Below are positions 38,488 to 50,788 of a DNA stretch of 64,000 nt, one piece after another; the stretch's first letter is position 1; every line of letters starts with the position of its first letter. Position numbers and translations under genes: made by a program. Under the pieces are notes generated by a model. The model was not told where the DNA came from, did not search any database, and was given only the letters and a program-made list of their open reading frames with translations. Source of the DNA: Adiantum capillus-veneris (taxonomy: Eukaryota; Streptophyta; Polypodiopsida; Polypodiales; Pteridaceae); the NCBI GenBank assembly GCA_014529385.2, contig CM043970.1:41161279-41225278 (forward strand), read 5' to 3'.

Positions 38488-39700
38488 ATGCAAAATGAAG
38501 GCATGCAACCTCATGTTCATGGTATATGTATAGAGGAAGTGGCGAGTATGTTGAGTGAAGACCTGACTAAACAAGAGAAGGAAAACTATGTTCAACTGTG
38601 TGCTTCTTATCCTAATTTGTTTATGACAAAGTACAAGGATCTACAAGGGGCAAAGGGTGTGGAGTGCGAGATTGTACTCAAAGAGAGGTATAAGCCAAAG
38701 GCACAAAAGATAAGATGCAGCTACAAATAAAAATCACTATCTTGAACCAGGTAGCAGGCCATGAAAGATATTCGATTTTGGATGGTTTTTTGGGTACTTC
38801 CAGATAGGTATTGCGCTAGAGGATCAACTGAAGACTAAATTCATTTGTCCATGAGGGTGTTTTGCATATTGTAGGATGCCTTTTGGTTTGGTGAATGTGT
38901 AATGAATATGGTATTTGGAACCTACTTGGGTAGGTTTTCAAAGTGTTTATGGATGATATTGGATGCTTCAATTCTAGGTCAGAGCATCTATCAAAGCTAC
39001 AACTATGTTTCCCTAGGCTCGATGAAGAAGGTGGTCAATTGAACCCTAAGAAGTGCAAGTTGGCACAATCTCTTGCTCCATTATTGGGTCATGTGGTGTC
39101 GCAAAATGGGGTAGAAGCTGATCTAGAGAAGGTTAAGGCTCTAGTGTTGATGGAGACCTTGTTGAATGCTCAAGGTTTGGCCTCATTTGTGCATAAGATG
39201 AAGTATTTGTTGCATTTTTTTTGGATGCTTTTGCAATATGTGTATCCTCTTCAAAAGGGGCCTCAACAAGTGCATGGTTTTTAGTGGGATGAAGAAACAC
39301 ATGAAGCTTTTGACAAGGTGAAGGAGATCTTTTGTCAGCTATCGATGGTTTGTCCTCCTAATCATGATGATGATTTTGATGCTACCATGACAATAGGTAC
39401 TATTGCTATTGGAGCTGTGTTGCTACAAAAGGTTGGTAGGAGTTACAATCCCATCTACTTTGAGAGCATAGTGATTAGTCCTGGGGAGATGACCTATACC
39501 AAAGCATAGTAGAGGGTGATGGATTTGGTTTTTGCTTAAAGGAAGTTCAAAGTGCATTTGATTGTGCACAAGTTTTATGTCCTCACATCTAATAATCTAT
39601 TACCTGAAGTGGTGCTACATTTGAAGCCAGTGAAACATATTATGAAATGAGTGCTAGAGCTATAGGAATTCAAGTTCAAGTTCAAGATTGACCATACCAA
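38488..39700 (+). pseudogene. Reverse transcriptase and first RNase H of the Tat-like Ty3 remnant
   Basis: 38488-38730 is the pre-RT linker ('VECEIVLKERYKPKAQKIR'). After a deletion come 'YSILDGFFGYFQIGIALEDQ', 'CFAYCRMPFGLVN' and, in another frame, 'VFMDDIGCFNSRSEHL' (the F-M-D-D catalytic box at about 38943-38960), 'LNPKKC', 'LLGHVVSQNGVEAD'. RNase H follows: 'WDEETHEAFDKVK', then 'TMTIGTIAIGAVLLQKVGRS' (catalytic region, degraded), 'YTKA', 'RVMDLVFA', 'FYVLTSNNLL'. Several frameshifts and stops. Confidence 0.75.
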
Positions 39701-39789
39701 TCGATCCCCCTTAGAAAATATTTTGGTCAATAAGGGTGTTGATTTGATGGGTGGTACGAGCTGAAGCTAGAGAAGAGTCAGACTTGGAA

Positions 39790-40058
39790 GGGGCTTTTGT
39801 GATGTGGTTCGACGGAGCGTATCAAAGAGTGTGCAAAAGGCAGGAGGCGATGGCATGATACGAGACTCGCAGGGCAAGGTTATCTTTTCCAAGGCCTATT
39901 ACCTTGAGGATGTCCACACCAACAATGAGGCAAAGTATCTCACTCTTCATTTGGGCCTTAAGCAATGCACGAAGTTTGGCATTTCAAAGATGGTGGTGAA
40001 AGGTGATGTGTCACTAATCGAGAAGTTGGGCATTCAACATCAATTTTCTTCACCCTAG
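39790..40058 (+). pseudogene. Second (archaeal-type) RNase H of the Tat-like Ty3 remnant
   Basis: With one frameshift near 39815 the product reads 'AFVMWFDGAYQR', 'KAGGDGMIRDSQGKVIFSKA', 'TNNEAKYLTLHLGLKQC' and 'GISKMVVKGDVSLI'. This matches plant RNase H-like proteins: D in [WF]-D-G-A (first catalytic Asp), E in N-N-x-A-[EK]-Y (here EAKY, so the Glu is displaced), and D in V-x-G-D-S (here G-D-V). This extra domain replaces cellular RNase H function in Tat-type retrotransposons. Confidence 0.7.
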
Positions 40059-40170
40059 CACTCCCAGTGTAATGGTCTAGTAGAGAGTTCCAATGGGCAG
40101 ATCATCAAACCATATGCGGAAACTCATATACAAACCAATGAAAATACCTACATACCCAAATTTTAACCGT

Positions 40171-40541
40171 GATTCCTTATACGTAATCGGTTGCAAAGGG
40201 TGAACGGTAATACTATCAGGTTTTGAAAAGGCACAAATAAATTTTATCCCTATGATTATGAAGAAGAGGACAAAGAACAGAAGACTGAGGATTAACTGCA
40301 CCACCACAAAGACGATGACGATGATGATGATGATAAGGATGGGAACAATTACACCGAGTCAACAACAAGCGAGTCACCACCCACTGGGAGCCAAGCTCCA
40401 GATCACGCTAAGGATGGGCATACTGATCATCAAACACTTGCTGGTGATAACAATTAAATCCACTTGACCAACATCAAGCTAGACAACAGGCAGTTCATAG
40501 TCAGCGCGCAAAGATACTAAGGGAAAAACTATTCTACTGAC
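40171..40541 (+). other. Unidentified frame left of the Copia insertion
   Basis: A low-complexity acidic stretch ('DDDDDDDDKDG', from GATGACGATGATGAT) sits in a frame starting near 40210. It ends at the target duplication CTGAC (40537-40541). Reading resumes after the Copia at 46202 ('NHSVELLTLNKILRKQKHLQ'), so the insertion split a longer frame that I cannot assign. Confidence 0.4.
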
Positions 40542-40728
40542 TGTTGGGTTAAAGGCCCGTGTGCCTGGCTGCCCGTTGTTCAGCCGCCCATGTACAGCCA
40601 TTCATTTACTCATTCATAATAACTATACTCAGAACTACACATTGTAGTGTGAGTACCGCCCCGCCACACACTGTGTCTATCTCCTTCTTCGTGTTGGCTC
40701 TCTGTGTGTGTGCTCTCCGATCCCAACA
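40542..40728 (+). repeat. 5' LTR of the Tork-like Copia (187 bp)
   Basis: TGTTGGGTTAAAGG...CCGATCCCAACA, followed after two bases by the iMet-tRNA primer site (40731-40742). 186 of 187 positions equal the 3' LTR. Confidence 0.95.
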
Positions 40729-40742
40729 AGTGGTATCAGAGC

Positions 40743-41919
40743 TTGGTAGTGAGAGCATTGAGAGCTTCATCATCATTGTTGAGTGTGCTGCTGTTTCATT
40801 GCCGTTTTTCGGTTTCGCGCACGCGCGCATTTCTAAAGACCAGAAGGTTTTTCTGAGCTTGGCATTGGAAGGTTCAGCACTCCGCGAGTATTTTCATCAG
40901 GCGTCCCTAGGGTTTAACCCCCCTTTCGGAGCCATTCGTGCCATCAGAAATCCCATCCGAGCTACAGACTAGGAGCTGCGTTTTTCAGCTCTCTTTGGTA
41001 GTTTTCTGCTGCCAGAGCTTCCATAGCCATTACAGGTGCCATTGTTGTAGTGTCTTCCACTTACGTGAGCCCACAGCTCATTTGAGAGTGTGTAGCCTCT
41101 TCTTGGAGTGGCCTCATACACACAGAAAGAGTGGGAGTTTTGGCGACATTGTCTTCTTCGACTACAGGTACAGGTGCAGGTACAGGTACAGGTACAGGTA
41201 CAGGTACAGGTATAGGTACGGGTACAGGTTACAGGTTACAGAGAGCTTTGGATACAGGTCTCTTCTGTGGTTACAAAACATGTATTTTGACTGTGGGACA
41301 GCCATGTATATGGTTGTGGTTTGAGTGGGAGCTTCCACTCTTCTCGGCAGTCTATTTATGCGTGTTCTTGAGCTACAGGTTTACATCATCTATGTATGTT
41401 GATGGATGTGGATATGGCAGTTTGACAGACACTCTTTATGCATGATATTGTGGAGATTTGGTTCACTTATACATAGAGCGGGTTTGCTCTTGCTTGCAGT
41501 GTTGTGGTTTGAGTACGGATAGGTACTTGGTTGACAGTAGAGATTGGACTTCGTTGAGCTTGTGCATTGGTTATATGCTCACTTGGATCCATTTATGCTC
41601 ACGGATTTGTGTAAGCTTGGTCAGCTCATGTCTCTATTGTGGTTATTCAGACATGGAGTATGTTTATGCCTCTATGACAGCTCATTGTTGATGCATTTTG
41701 TGGCACAGTTTGCCTAGGCCGGTTGAGTTACAGGTGTCACGGGTTTATGCATTTGTTTGTGGATTTCTACGTACGTTTTTTGACCATATTATGGGCTGAT
41801 TTATACTCTATGCATTTGCTCTTTGATTGAGCAGCAGGTGTTGTCAGATTTGCAACACTACTTTGTTGTGGCAGTTTGTTGGTTGGTTACAGGTTTCTCA
41901 TTGTTGCATTCTTGTTGTA
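40743..41919 (+). other. Leader of the Tork-like Copia, with a GGTACA hexamer repeat
   Basis: About 1.2 kb before the gag ATG. It contains (CAGGTA)n and variants at about 41165-41233, roughly eleven hexamers. Plus-strand frames here (for example 40559-40972, 40938-41324) overlap the LTR or the hexamer repeat and are not credible genes. In Copia RNAs the leader commonly carries splice or packaging signals; CAGGTA resembles repeated 5' splice-site consensus. Confidence 0.6.
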
Positions 41920-44900
41920 ATGGGCACTAAAGAGGACACAGTTTTCAATATTGAGAAGTTGGATGGTGCTAACTTCTCATATTGGAAAGATCAGATTTGG
42001 GCTGTCTTGGTGCAGAAGAAACAGATTTGACCTCTAAAGTTGCAGGGAGTTAAGCCAGAGAACATGGAGAGGGATGATTGGGAGGAGTTGGATGAGATGT
42101 GCAGGTCTACCATTAGGCTTTCCCTTTCAAAGTCTGTTTATTACAATGTGAAAGATGCACAGGGTGGAGCTTATGAGCTATGGCAGCGGATTTGCGATAT
42201 GTATGATAAGCATTCGGCTGCTTCTATGGTGTATTGGATTAAAAAGCTTATTGATTTGCGAATGGAGGAAGGTGCTTCCATGAATGCGCATTTGAATGAG
42301 TTCAATACAATTTTCAACCAACTTGCTACGTAGGAAATTACGTTTGAGGAAAATGTAAAAGCTATGTTTTTACTTGTCACGTTGCCTGAGTCATGGGACA
42401 CATTTAGGACAGCCATAAGTAACTCGGTTCTTGCGAATGAGTTGACAAGTACTAATGTGGAGTCTAGTCTTCTCACGGAAGAGATTAATTGAAAGAATAA
42501 TGCAGGTAGTAAGTCTTCTAGTGCAATGGTTGTCAGAGGCAGGACTATGGACAAGTATAAGTCCAACAGGGGTAAATCTAGAAGCAAGTCCCGTGCAGGC
42601 ACAAGTAAAAAGGATGTGGAATGTTTTCATTGTGGTAGAAAAGGCCATTTCAAAAAGGATTGTTACAAGTGGAAAAGGGAAAATGGAGATGGTAAGAAGA
42701 AAGACCATGATGCTAAGGACAAGCCTAAATCCAATGTCAAGATTGAGGAGTTAAATGCAACACAGGGAGAGTGTAGCTCTCAAGATGACCATGTATGTGC
42801 TCCGACTAGTGCTACTAGTGAAGAGCTTGGTGATGTGTTGCTTGCATCCTATTTTGATGACACTTTTCTTCTCACTCATGAGCGTAGTATGCCTATGGAT
42901 TGGGTCATTGACAGTGGTGCTTCTTTTCACGTTACGCCTCATAGGTCGTGGTTTCATGACTACGATGCTTCGAGCACAGGTACTGTCAGGATTGCCGATG
43001 GGCGTTCTATGCAGATTCATGGCATTGGGGATATTCATTTGGCTATGCCAAACTCTACTACGTTTGTCTTGCAGCGTGTGCGTCATGTGCCGGCTCTTGC
43101 AAAAAGCTTGATTAGTGTGGGTCAGTTGGATTCACTTGGTTTCAATGTATCTTTTGGTGATGGAGGTTGGAAGATCACTAAGGGCAGCCTTGTTTTGGTT
43201 AAAGGTGCTAAGAGGAATACGTTGTATTCCCTTTGTGTAGCTAGTGTGGCTGATCACATTGTGGGGATCACTGAGCAACCTCCTGCTTCTTTATGGCATC
43301 AGCGTTTGGGGCATATGTCACTAAAAGGTTTGAAGTTGTTGGCACGTGCGGATTACATTCCCGTTTCAGATTTTGGTGGTTTTGAGTTTTGTGAGCATTG
43401 CCTTTATGGTCGACATGCTCGGTCTTCTCATAAGAAAAGTGTTCCACACAGATCTTTGGAAAAGCTAGCTTTGGTGCATAGTGATGTATGTGGGCCGATG
43501 CCCAATGCTTCTCTTGGAGGTGCTATGTACTTTGTTACGTTCATTGATGATGCTAGCAGGAAGGTATGGGCATACCCCATTCATAAGAAGGATATGGTGT
43601 TTGATATATTTAAGCAATGGTTGGCTCTTGTTGAGAACCAATCAGGTTGTAAGTTGAAGTGCTTACGTACGGACAATGGGGGTGAATTTATGTCTCATGC
43701 TTTCACAACATTATGTGTTGAGAAGGGTATACGGCGCGAGCTTAGTGCTCCCTATACACCTCCTCAATATGGTGTGGCAGAGCGCATGAACAGGACTATA
43801 TAGGAAAAAGTCCGTAGTATGCTTTCTATGGCTGGTTTGTCAAATGGATTTTGGACTGAAGCTGTTGCCACTTCTGTGCATTTGATAAATCGTTCACCTA
43901 GTGTTCCTTTGGGCTTCAAAGTGCCTGAAGAGGTATGGACAGGTTTGCCACCTTTGTATGGTCACCTTCGTGTTTTTGGCTGTGAAGCTTATGTACATGT
44001 ACCTAAGGCAAAACGCAGCAAATTGGATCCAAAGAGCAAGAGATGTATCTTCTTGGGTTATGGTAGCTCTGGTGAGATGGGTTATCGATTGTGGGATCCT
44101 ATTGACAGGAAGATTGTGCGCAGCCATGATGTTGTTTTTCATGAGGACTCTATGTATAGAGCATCACCGCGAACGGTTGAGGTTCGGCGTGTGATATTTG
44201 AGGAGGATGGTCATCGGTATGATGGTCCCATGGCTACTCGTGGGCAACCCATTGACCCTCAAGTGGGAGATCAGCAGCCCTTGTTGGGAGATCATGTAGA
44301 TGTGGGACAGCCAGATGTACCTCCTGCACAGTTTTTGAGGCGTTCAGAGCGGCGTGCAAGACAGCCTCAGCGTTTTGTGCCTTCTATGGATTATGTATTG
44401 TTGACTGATTGCGGGGAGCCATCATGTTATGATGAGGCCATGTCTAGTGTTGACAAGCTCAAGTGGGAGCAGGCTATGCAGTCAGAGATGGATTCGTTGA
44501 TCCAAAATAAAACGTGGGAGCTTACTCCTTTGCCAAAGGGTAAGAAGGCACTACCATGCAAGTGGGTTTACAAGATAAAATTGTGTTCAATGGATGCAAA
44601 GCCTAGGTACAAAGCAAGGCTTGTGGCTAAAGGATTCAAGCAACAGAAGGGCATTGATTTTGACGAGATCTTCTCCCCAGTGGTGAAGATGTCTACTTTG
44701 TATGTTGTTTGCCTTGGTAGCTACAGAAGACATGGAGTTGAAGCAAATGGATGTAAAGACAGCTTTCTTACATCCGGACTTGCACGAGGATTTGTACATG
44801 GAGCAACCAAGTGGGTTTGTTATTCATGGTTCAAAGAAGATGGTATGCCGGCTTCTTAAGACCTTGTATGGGCTGAAGCAATCATCTCGTGAATGGTATC

Positions 44901-45954
44901 GTAAGTTTGATGCATTCATGAGTTCATTGGGTTATGTACGCAGTTATGAGGACCCATGCCTCTATACTCGCAAGGCTGCAGATGGTAGTCTTATTGTTTT
45001 GGTTTTGTATGTGGATGACATGCTGATCGCAGGGAAGTGTATTTCTGATGTGGATGCCTTGAAACATAGGCTACATGAGACCTTTTCCATGAAGGATCTT
45101 GGGGATGCCAGTCATATTTTGGGTATGCGGATCACTCGTGATCGTTCTCGCAAGATGCTCTTTCTTAGTCAGAAAGAGTACATTGACAGGGTGCTTGAGC
45201 GTTTTCATATGGAAGGGGGGAAGGCCATTAGTACCCCGTTGCCTCCATATGTAAAACTCAGCCATGATGACTGCCCTCAGACAGATTTGGAGACTACAGA
45301 GATGTCTCAGATTCCCTATGCGTCAGCTGTTGGTTCCTTGATGTATGCCATGGTGGCTACGCGTCCAGATCTTGCTCATGCAGTTGGTGTGGTTAGCAGG
45401 TACATGTCTAACCCGGGCAAGCGTCATTGGGATGCAGTGAGAGGTATTCTCAGATACTTGAGAGGGACTTCAGAGTTGTCCCTATGTTATGGTGAGAAGG
45501 ATATGTCTGTTTGCGGATATACAGATTCAGACTATGCAGGGTTAGTGGACTCGAGGAAGTCTACTAGCGGCTATGTGTTCACAGTTGCAGGTGGACCGGT
45601 TTCGTGGGCATCACGTTTACAGCCATGCGTTGCTTTGAGCACTACAGAGGCTGAATATATGGCTGCCAAGGAGGCCGTATGGCTCTCACGACTAGTGGGA
45701 GATCTTGGTATGGCTTGTGATGCTCCGATTCTACATTGTGATAGCCAGAGTGCCATAGCATTGGCATGGAATCCTGTCTTCCATGGAAGACAAAGCACAT
45801 TGAGGTGAGGTATCACTTCATACGAGAGGTGCTAGAGGACAAGCGCATAGAGCTTGTCAAGGTACACACTGACGATAACCCTGCTGATCTACTCACGAAG
45901 TCGTTAGCCTCACAGCGGTTTGCACATTGCAGATCGCTGATGGGTATGGCTTGA
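41920..45954 (+). pseudogene. gag-pol of the Tork-like Copia, one frame with four stops and two frameshifts
   Basis: ATG 41920 ('MGTKEDTVFNIEKLDGANFS'). A single frame runs to about 44700 with only four stops: TGA 42028, TAG 42331, TGA 42490, TAG 43801. Gag is UBN2-like with knuckle CFHCGRKGHFKKDC (about 42622). Protease DWVIDSGASFHVTP is intact. Integrase: 'WHQRLGHMS' and 'CEHCLYG', 'VHSDVCGPM', 'RTDNGGEFMS', 'GVAERMNRT'. RT: 'KQMDVKTAFLHPDL' and 'LYVDDMLIAG' (about 45006). RNase H: 'GYTDSDYAG', 'STTEAEYMAA', 'HCDSQSAIALA'. The end is 'KHIEVRYHFIREVLEDKRIE', then stop 45954. Frameshifts lie near 44700 and 45785. The stops fit CGA or CAG changed to TGA or TAG. Confidence 0.92.
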
Positions 45955-46009
45955 CTTCTTTTGCTGTACTTTGGCCACTTTAAAGGCACACTGCCTTTAA
46001 GTGGGAGAT

Positions 46010-46196
46010 TGTTGGGTTAAAGGCCCGTGTGCCCGGCTGCCCGTTGTTCAGCCGCCCATGTACAGCCATTCATTTACTCATTCATAATAACTATACTCAG
46101 AACTACACATTGTAGTGTGAGTACCGCCCCGCCACACACTGTGTCTATCTCCTTCTTCGTGTTGGCTCTCTGTGTGTGTGCTCTCCGATCCCAACA
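46010..46196 (+). repeat. 3' LTR of the Tork-like Copia (187 bp)
   Basis: Preceded by the polypurine tract AAGTGGGAGAT and followed by the target duplication CTGAC. One substitution relative to the 5' LTR. Confidence 0.95.
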
Positions 46197-46201
46197 CTGA
46201 C

Positions 46202-47287
46202 TAAGAATCTACTCATAATCACTCTGTTGAGCTACTCACACTGAACAAAATCCTTCGGAAGCAGAAGCACCTCCAGATCCAAGAATACCTAGATGATGAG
46301 TTAGTCTACTCAAATCTGGAGAGGTTTCAGATCTTATATGTGGGGGCCATATGAATGGCTCAGGATTGGAAATCTATAGCTATCACAATCAAATAGTATG
46401 TAAGTTACCCCACATCCTAGCTAAATCCAAGTATTGGAAAGAGTTCCATAATGGTATCCCACCTCTGAAGATAAGGCAATAAACCCAACCCTCAAGGATT
46501 TAACCACTAGCGACCTCAAATCCCTTGGTTTACAGGTAGAGATGCTTTTAGGCAAAAAACCAACCTATCAATGCATGAAGGACATACACCTTCAAATCAA
46601 AGAAATGCTAATACAAATGCAAAGTGACAGAGGAGTTCTAAATCTACGGGTTAAAGCACTAATGGAAATTTAGGCAACTAGCAATCAAGGACCCAAGACT
46701 AGGATGAATCTCCGAGAGCAAGAGAGGCATCTAAAAAGTTTACTTCATCTGGTTTGGATCTCCAAGAAGATGATGTAGCAAGAGAACCAAATGATAATGA
46801 ACTTTTTGAAATTTGTCCCTGATTCCCTAGCACTCCTACATGCCATCCCTGTCAAAGAAGTAAGAGTTACCTTGCTTCTTTCCAACACTCTATCGTCCAC
46901 ACACTGGGCACGTCGATCAACAACGCTACATTTTGATAGTGGATGGGCTCAGGGAATGATATGAAGATGTTACCACAAAGTGGCTTACCTGAAATCAAGT
47001 GTTGCAGGATGCACTGAAGAAAACTCAGGTCAATGAGCTATTGGCAGACCTTCATATTTTTCAGCTAAAGATGGGTCAGTGGAAGGTGCATCTCAGGTGC
47101 CTCATCAAAATTACAAACCAGCTTCTCTAGCTGACAGCAGAAGCATCAAAGATCCTCGAGAAGGACCTAGCCAACAAGGCAACCTCTGAACTCCAATTCA
47201 AAGAGATGACTAAAATTCTAGGGGTCGAGGGACGATAGGTAAGTCTATTTTTATAATATTGAAGGCTTAATGCAGCTCGTAACAAAG
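46202..47287 (+). other. Right part of the sequence split by the Copia; unidentified
   Basis: Continues the frame interrupted at 40541. Fragments such as 'EYLDDELVYSNLERFQILYV' and 'LREQERHLKSLLHL' look protein-like, with coiled-coil character, but stops are frequent and no family is recognised. It might be gag of an old retrotransposon. Confidence 0.35.
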
Positions 47288-47365
47288 TTGATGTGGTGGA
47301 ATGGTTTAGTGCACAGGCTTTGAATCTCACACGTTATGTTTTGAGTTCGGTTTTGACTAGGGGAT
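47288..47365 (+). repeat. Possible tRNA-derived SINE head
   Basis: 'GTGGAATGGTTTAGTG' resembles an RNA polymerase III A box, and 'GAGTTCGGTTTTGAC', 39 bases later, resembles a B box. The spacing is tRNA-like. Folding is imperfect, and no tail or target duplication was identified. Confidence 0.3.
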
Positions 47366-47989
47366 GGCAATTTTACTCTAAATTGTGCACAGCCAGGAAG
47401 GAATCTAAAGAAATTTCACGTAATAAAATGAGAGGATGGAGAGAGTATGAGCACTTTTAAGGAGATACTTGAATTCAAGGAATCAAGAAAGTTTTGAAGG
47501 CTATTTGTGGAATCTAGATTTGTTTTTTCTATTTGCCATACTCACAAATGTCAGTGGAAGAGTTGAATCATCTCAGAAAATGAAAGTACAATAAGCATCT
47601 AGGATTGTGTGTTCCTTGAGGAGCCAAAATATATAAAAGACCTTTGCCTATTTACAAACACTCACATAGCTATGAGTTAAGCTATGTTTCGACCGATAGC
47701 TGGTAGCCTAGCTGGTAGCCTAGAGTTAACACTATCTAACTATCTAATGTCATTGTTTGATAGCTTCTACTCATTAGAGTCCTTCTTTTTTCCCAAGAGA
47801 GATAATCCATTCCCTGCTTTTCTGTACGATTTATTTGAATTTGTTCGTCGTAGGGTTTCTTTTGAAAACTTAAACGTTTTTTGATTTCCAAGTTTGTGTG
47901 AGATAGAAAAGCAGACAATCTATGTGCAAACCAGAATGACCTGGGTTTTGAAAATCTTTCCTCCTAGAATTGGATCATTGGATCTTCCA

Positions 47990-48260
47990 AGTCTTCTGCA
48001 CCCATATGCAAATTTTACCCACAAGACCTCTCGTGGCTAGGTAGTCTTTGAATAAATGAAGGGGATCTTTTGATAGCCATTTAACATGCATATCCCTCTC
48101 GTTTCAACCTTGATCCCAATTGGTATTTCCCCATAGCACCTTCCAAAATGAAGACCTTCATTGTGCTAGGCCATGGAGGATCCCAAATGATATCTGTAAC
48201 TATTGTCCATTTAAAGTTAGGCCACATCAGCCTCCACTATTTGTTAAGTGTATAGAACTG
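47990..48260 (-). pseudogene. LINE reverse-transcriptase C-terminal (zinc-binding) fragment
   Basis: On the minus strand about 48240-48000 reads 'FKWTIVTDIIWDPPWPSTMK', 'VFILEGAMGKYQLGSRLKRE' and 'GYAC'. This fits the zinc-binding domain at the end of plant LINE polyproteins (W-x-x-[IL]-W-x-x-x-x-P-x-K-x-x-x-F-x-W, then L-x-x-R, then C). Upstream RT motifs were not found, and stops follow at once. Confidence 0.45.
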
Positions 48261-50721
48261 ATCTGCTTTGTAACTTTAGTTTGTTGTATATTCCTCTTGT
48301 TTGAGGTAGATCAAAATTCCTATTTTTGTGCCAGAAGATAGTCTTTCCAATCACATTCTGCCTTACAAATAAGTTCTAGAACGTTAGTCAGACCTTCAAC
48401 CACTCTATTGACCAAAAAATTTCATTTCCATTGAGGAGAATCTAGATCTGTTTTAACAACTAAATAGAAGGTCCTATTCTTAAGCACCTTTTTCTCATGT
48501 AACCTATCAAGCATATTTCTTACTAGCAAAATTGGATACTTGTTCTTGATTTTCACCTAATAAGCACTTGTATAAATTCAATCGCCCATTGCTTTTTTTT
48601 GTGAAAGTGACAAAATACAACACAAGAAGAAGAAGTGCCAGGGTGGATAGCAGCATCTGCTGGTAAGCCGGTCCTTAAGCTCAACAATATCAAGAATTCG
48701 TATTTTATATGGAATTTTTGAAAGTGTTCACAGTTTGGAATTTTTTAAATCTCATGATCCCTTCCTTAGATATCATATGGCTCTTTTGAAAAGTGATATG
48801 AGAGCTCTTCAAGCCACATACGTGAAGGTTCTTTAACCTCATTGAAAGCAACTTATAAACTTAAGAGCAAGGTGCTCCCCTGTTAGGGTTGATTAGCTAG
48901 CTCAACCTCTGTGAGCAGGGAGGCTCTTAGGGAGGGGACATAGGACTCATTCTTTTCGAGAGTGTCGTGGTGCCTTTGGATGTGGAGTTGCCTCAATGGG
49001 ATATACATGAGTCGACCCTAGGGGGGCTCTCAAGCGTCCTCCCCATTTCTTTGGTGTGCTTGCTCTTCTTCGATTTTTGGAGACAAGGGGAGGGCAAGAA
49101 TGAGTTGAATGTGTTCAGACAACTAATCCAGATCGGTAATTAAAGTTAGTTCAATTCATACTAAGACATCAGATTAGACTTTAGTATACTGAAAGATAGA
49201 ACTGGAAATATGAAAGATAGTGGAAACGACAACTGGAATTGGAATTGTATTATTCAGGTTAGACAAGTGTACAAGTGGAATCAATATTGAATGAGTGTTC
49301 AACTTAATGAGAGTACAAAGTACATCATTCAAATATGGGGCTTGGGGTTAGGGATTAGATCTATACTCTTGGGTATCCGTTAATGAAGTAGTGAGTCCTA
49401 TTCATAGTCCTCAGACTAGCTATCTAACTGATCGTGTACTATGATAGTTACCGTGGTAACTGTCTCTAGGTTACTGCTTTTGGAAGCTCCCAATCTCATC
49501 AATCGCCTGTTAGGGACTGTTCCCGCCTTCTACATTTCTCCTCCCCTTTCTTGAATTTTGGTATAAATACCAAAATTTTCAGTATCCATCTAGTTTTACC
49601 CGGTGTCCGTCCACCTCAATTTCTTCTTATCAAGTGGCTTCTTTTTTGGGGGTTTTTGAAGTACTTTGAAAGGCTCTTGAACACTTGGAGCAGCGTTGTA
49701 TGTATTCATCCTTTTCCCTCGTCCAACCATGTGGATTCTTCGTGGATGCTGCTATGATGTCAACACATGTGCTACTCTCGTGTGCCACGTGCCTGGTCAT
49801 TCCTCCCTTGCCAGCCTTGCTCGCCATTTGGCAACCCATTTTCCTTCCCTGTTTAATCGAAGGTGGGCACCTTGTGAGATTCTCACTAATTAACCCCTTC
49901 CCAATAACTATCATACCCCCCTTGCTTACTTACTTGCTATGCCATTATAAGGTCACCTTGATGCTTAACCGCCTAATACAAGATATCTACAAACAATACT
50001 TGAGCATGTTTATCTTAGGTTTCTTGAACCATATTTTGATATACTTTGAGTCAAAAGTACAACATAAAAGGTAAGGTCCCAAAAATTTAACGCTTTTATG
50101 TAAGCACACACTTAGGCTAAAAGAAGCATCCTTTTTACCTCCAAAGTTACCTAGGATATGCCATTTTCTAGAAGAAAACTTAGCTAGCCCCAATAAAGGT
50201 TAATAATATTTTATAGTGGCCTAAACCTACCTCACCTAGTGAAGTCACAACATTTTAAAAACAAGCCTTAGTGAAAAAGGAAGTTAGGCACAAATTTGAT
50301 CTGAAGTATTGAATAATTACTTCTTTTTTTTAGACATTTTATTTTTCTAAAGAATCCTTTCGTTTAAGAGCTTTGAATGGATCCATTTCATTTAATTATT
50401 TGATTTATTTATTTTAATGCAGAAGGGACTGCTTTTTAATAAGAAAGCTTCAAAATATTCTTTTGTTTTAGTTTGTCAATGCGTCTTTCCTTTTAAGAGC
50501 CTTAGAAGACTTTTCTTCCTTTTCATTTTATTCTTTTGGGATACTAATGTGAGCCTTCACCTTGTTCTTGTTCGTAAGGAGATATTACAAATCAATGGTT
50601 TATCCAAAGGGGAGTAAGCCGTGCCAGTTTTGCAAAGTGGGTGTATTAGATGGCATCTTTGGAGATGCAACAAAAAGCATTCAGGGGAAAAGAGAAGCAT
50701 AGAAGGTGGATCAATGTGTAC
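48261..50721. other. No gene recognised
   Basis: AT-rich, with open frames of up to 129 codons (49685-50074 plus) opposed by frames on the other strand. No family motif. 48880-49060 has short GC-richer phrases ('ggaggctcttagggagggga', 'gggggctctcaagcg') that could be LTR debris. Confidence 0.35.
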
Positions 50722-50743
50722 GTGTGTGTGTGTGTGTGTGTGT

Positions 50744-50786
<43 letters not shown>
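50722..50786. repeat. (TG)n(AG)n microsatellite
   Basis: GT tract 50722-50744, a GAGTGAG transition, then AG to 50786. Confidence 0.95.

Positions 50787-50788
<2 letters not shown>

Larger units (their letters stand above)
36655..40170 (+). mobile_element. Ty3/gypsy remnant with two RNase H domains (Tat-like)
   Basis: gag, protease, RT, RNase H, a second RNase H and a scrap of integrase follow one another on the plus strand in broken frames. The second RNase H is of the plant or archaeal type, the hallmark of Tat-group elements. After it the frame jumps straight to 'HSQCNGLVESSNGQIIK' (about 40060-40110), the region after the integrase active site, so most of integrase is deleted. No LTRs were recognised. 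Confidence 0.75.
40542..46196 (+). mobile_element. Tork-like Copia retrotransposon (5655 bp, young)
   Basis: The LTRs are 187 bp (40542-40728 and 46010-46196) and differ at one position (T/C at LTR base 25). A perfect target duplication CTGAC flanks it (40537-40541, 46197-46201). The iMet-tRNA primer site TGGTATCAGAGC is at 40731-40742, and the purine tract TTAAGTGGGAGAT lies before 46010. A leader of about 1.2 kb precedes a single gag-pol frame. The domain order protease, integrase, RT, RNase H is Copia-type. Confidence 0.95.

Noticed and set aside
38943-38965. Endogenous pararetrovirus
   Set aside because: RT order, the second RNase H and the integrase remnant fit Ty3/gypsy; no movement protein or coat protein was seen.
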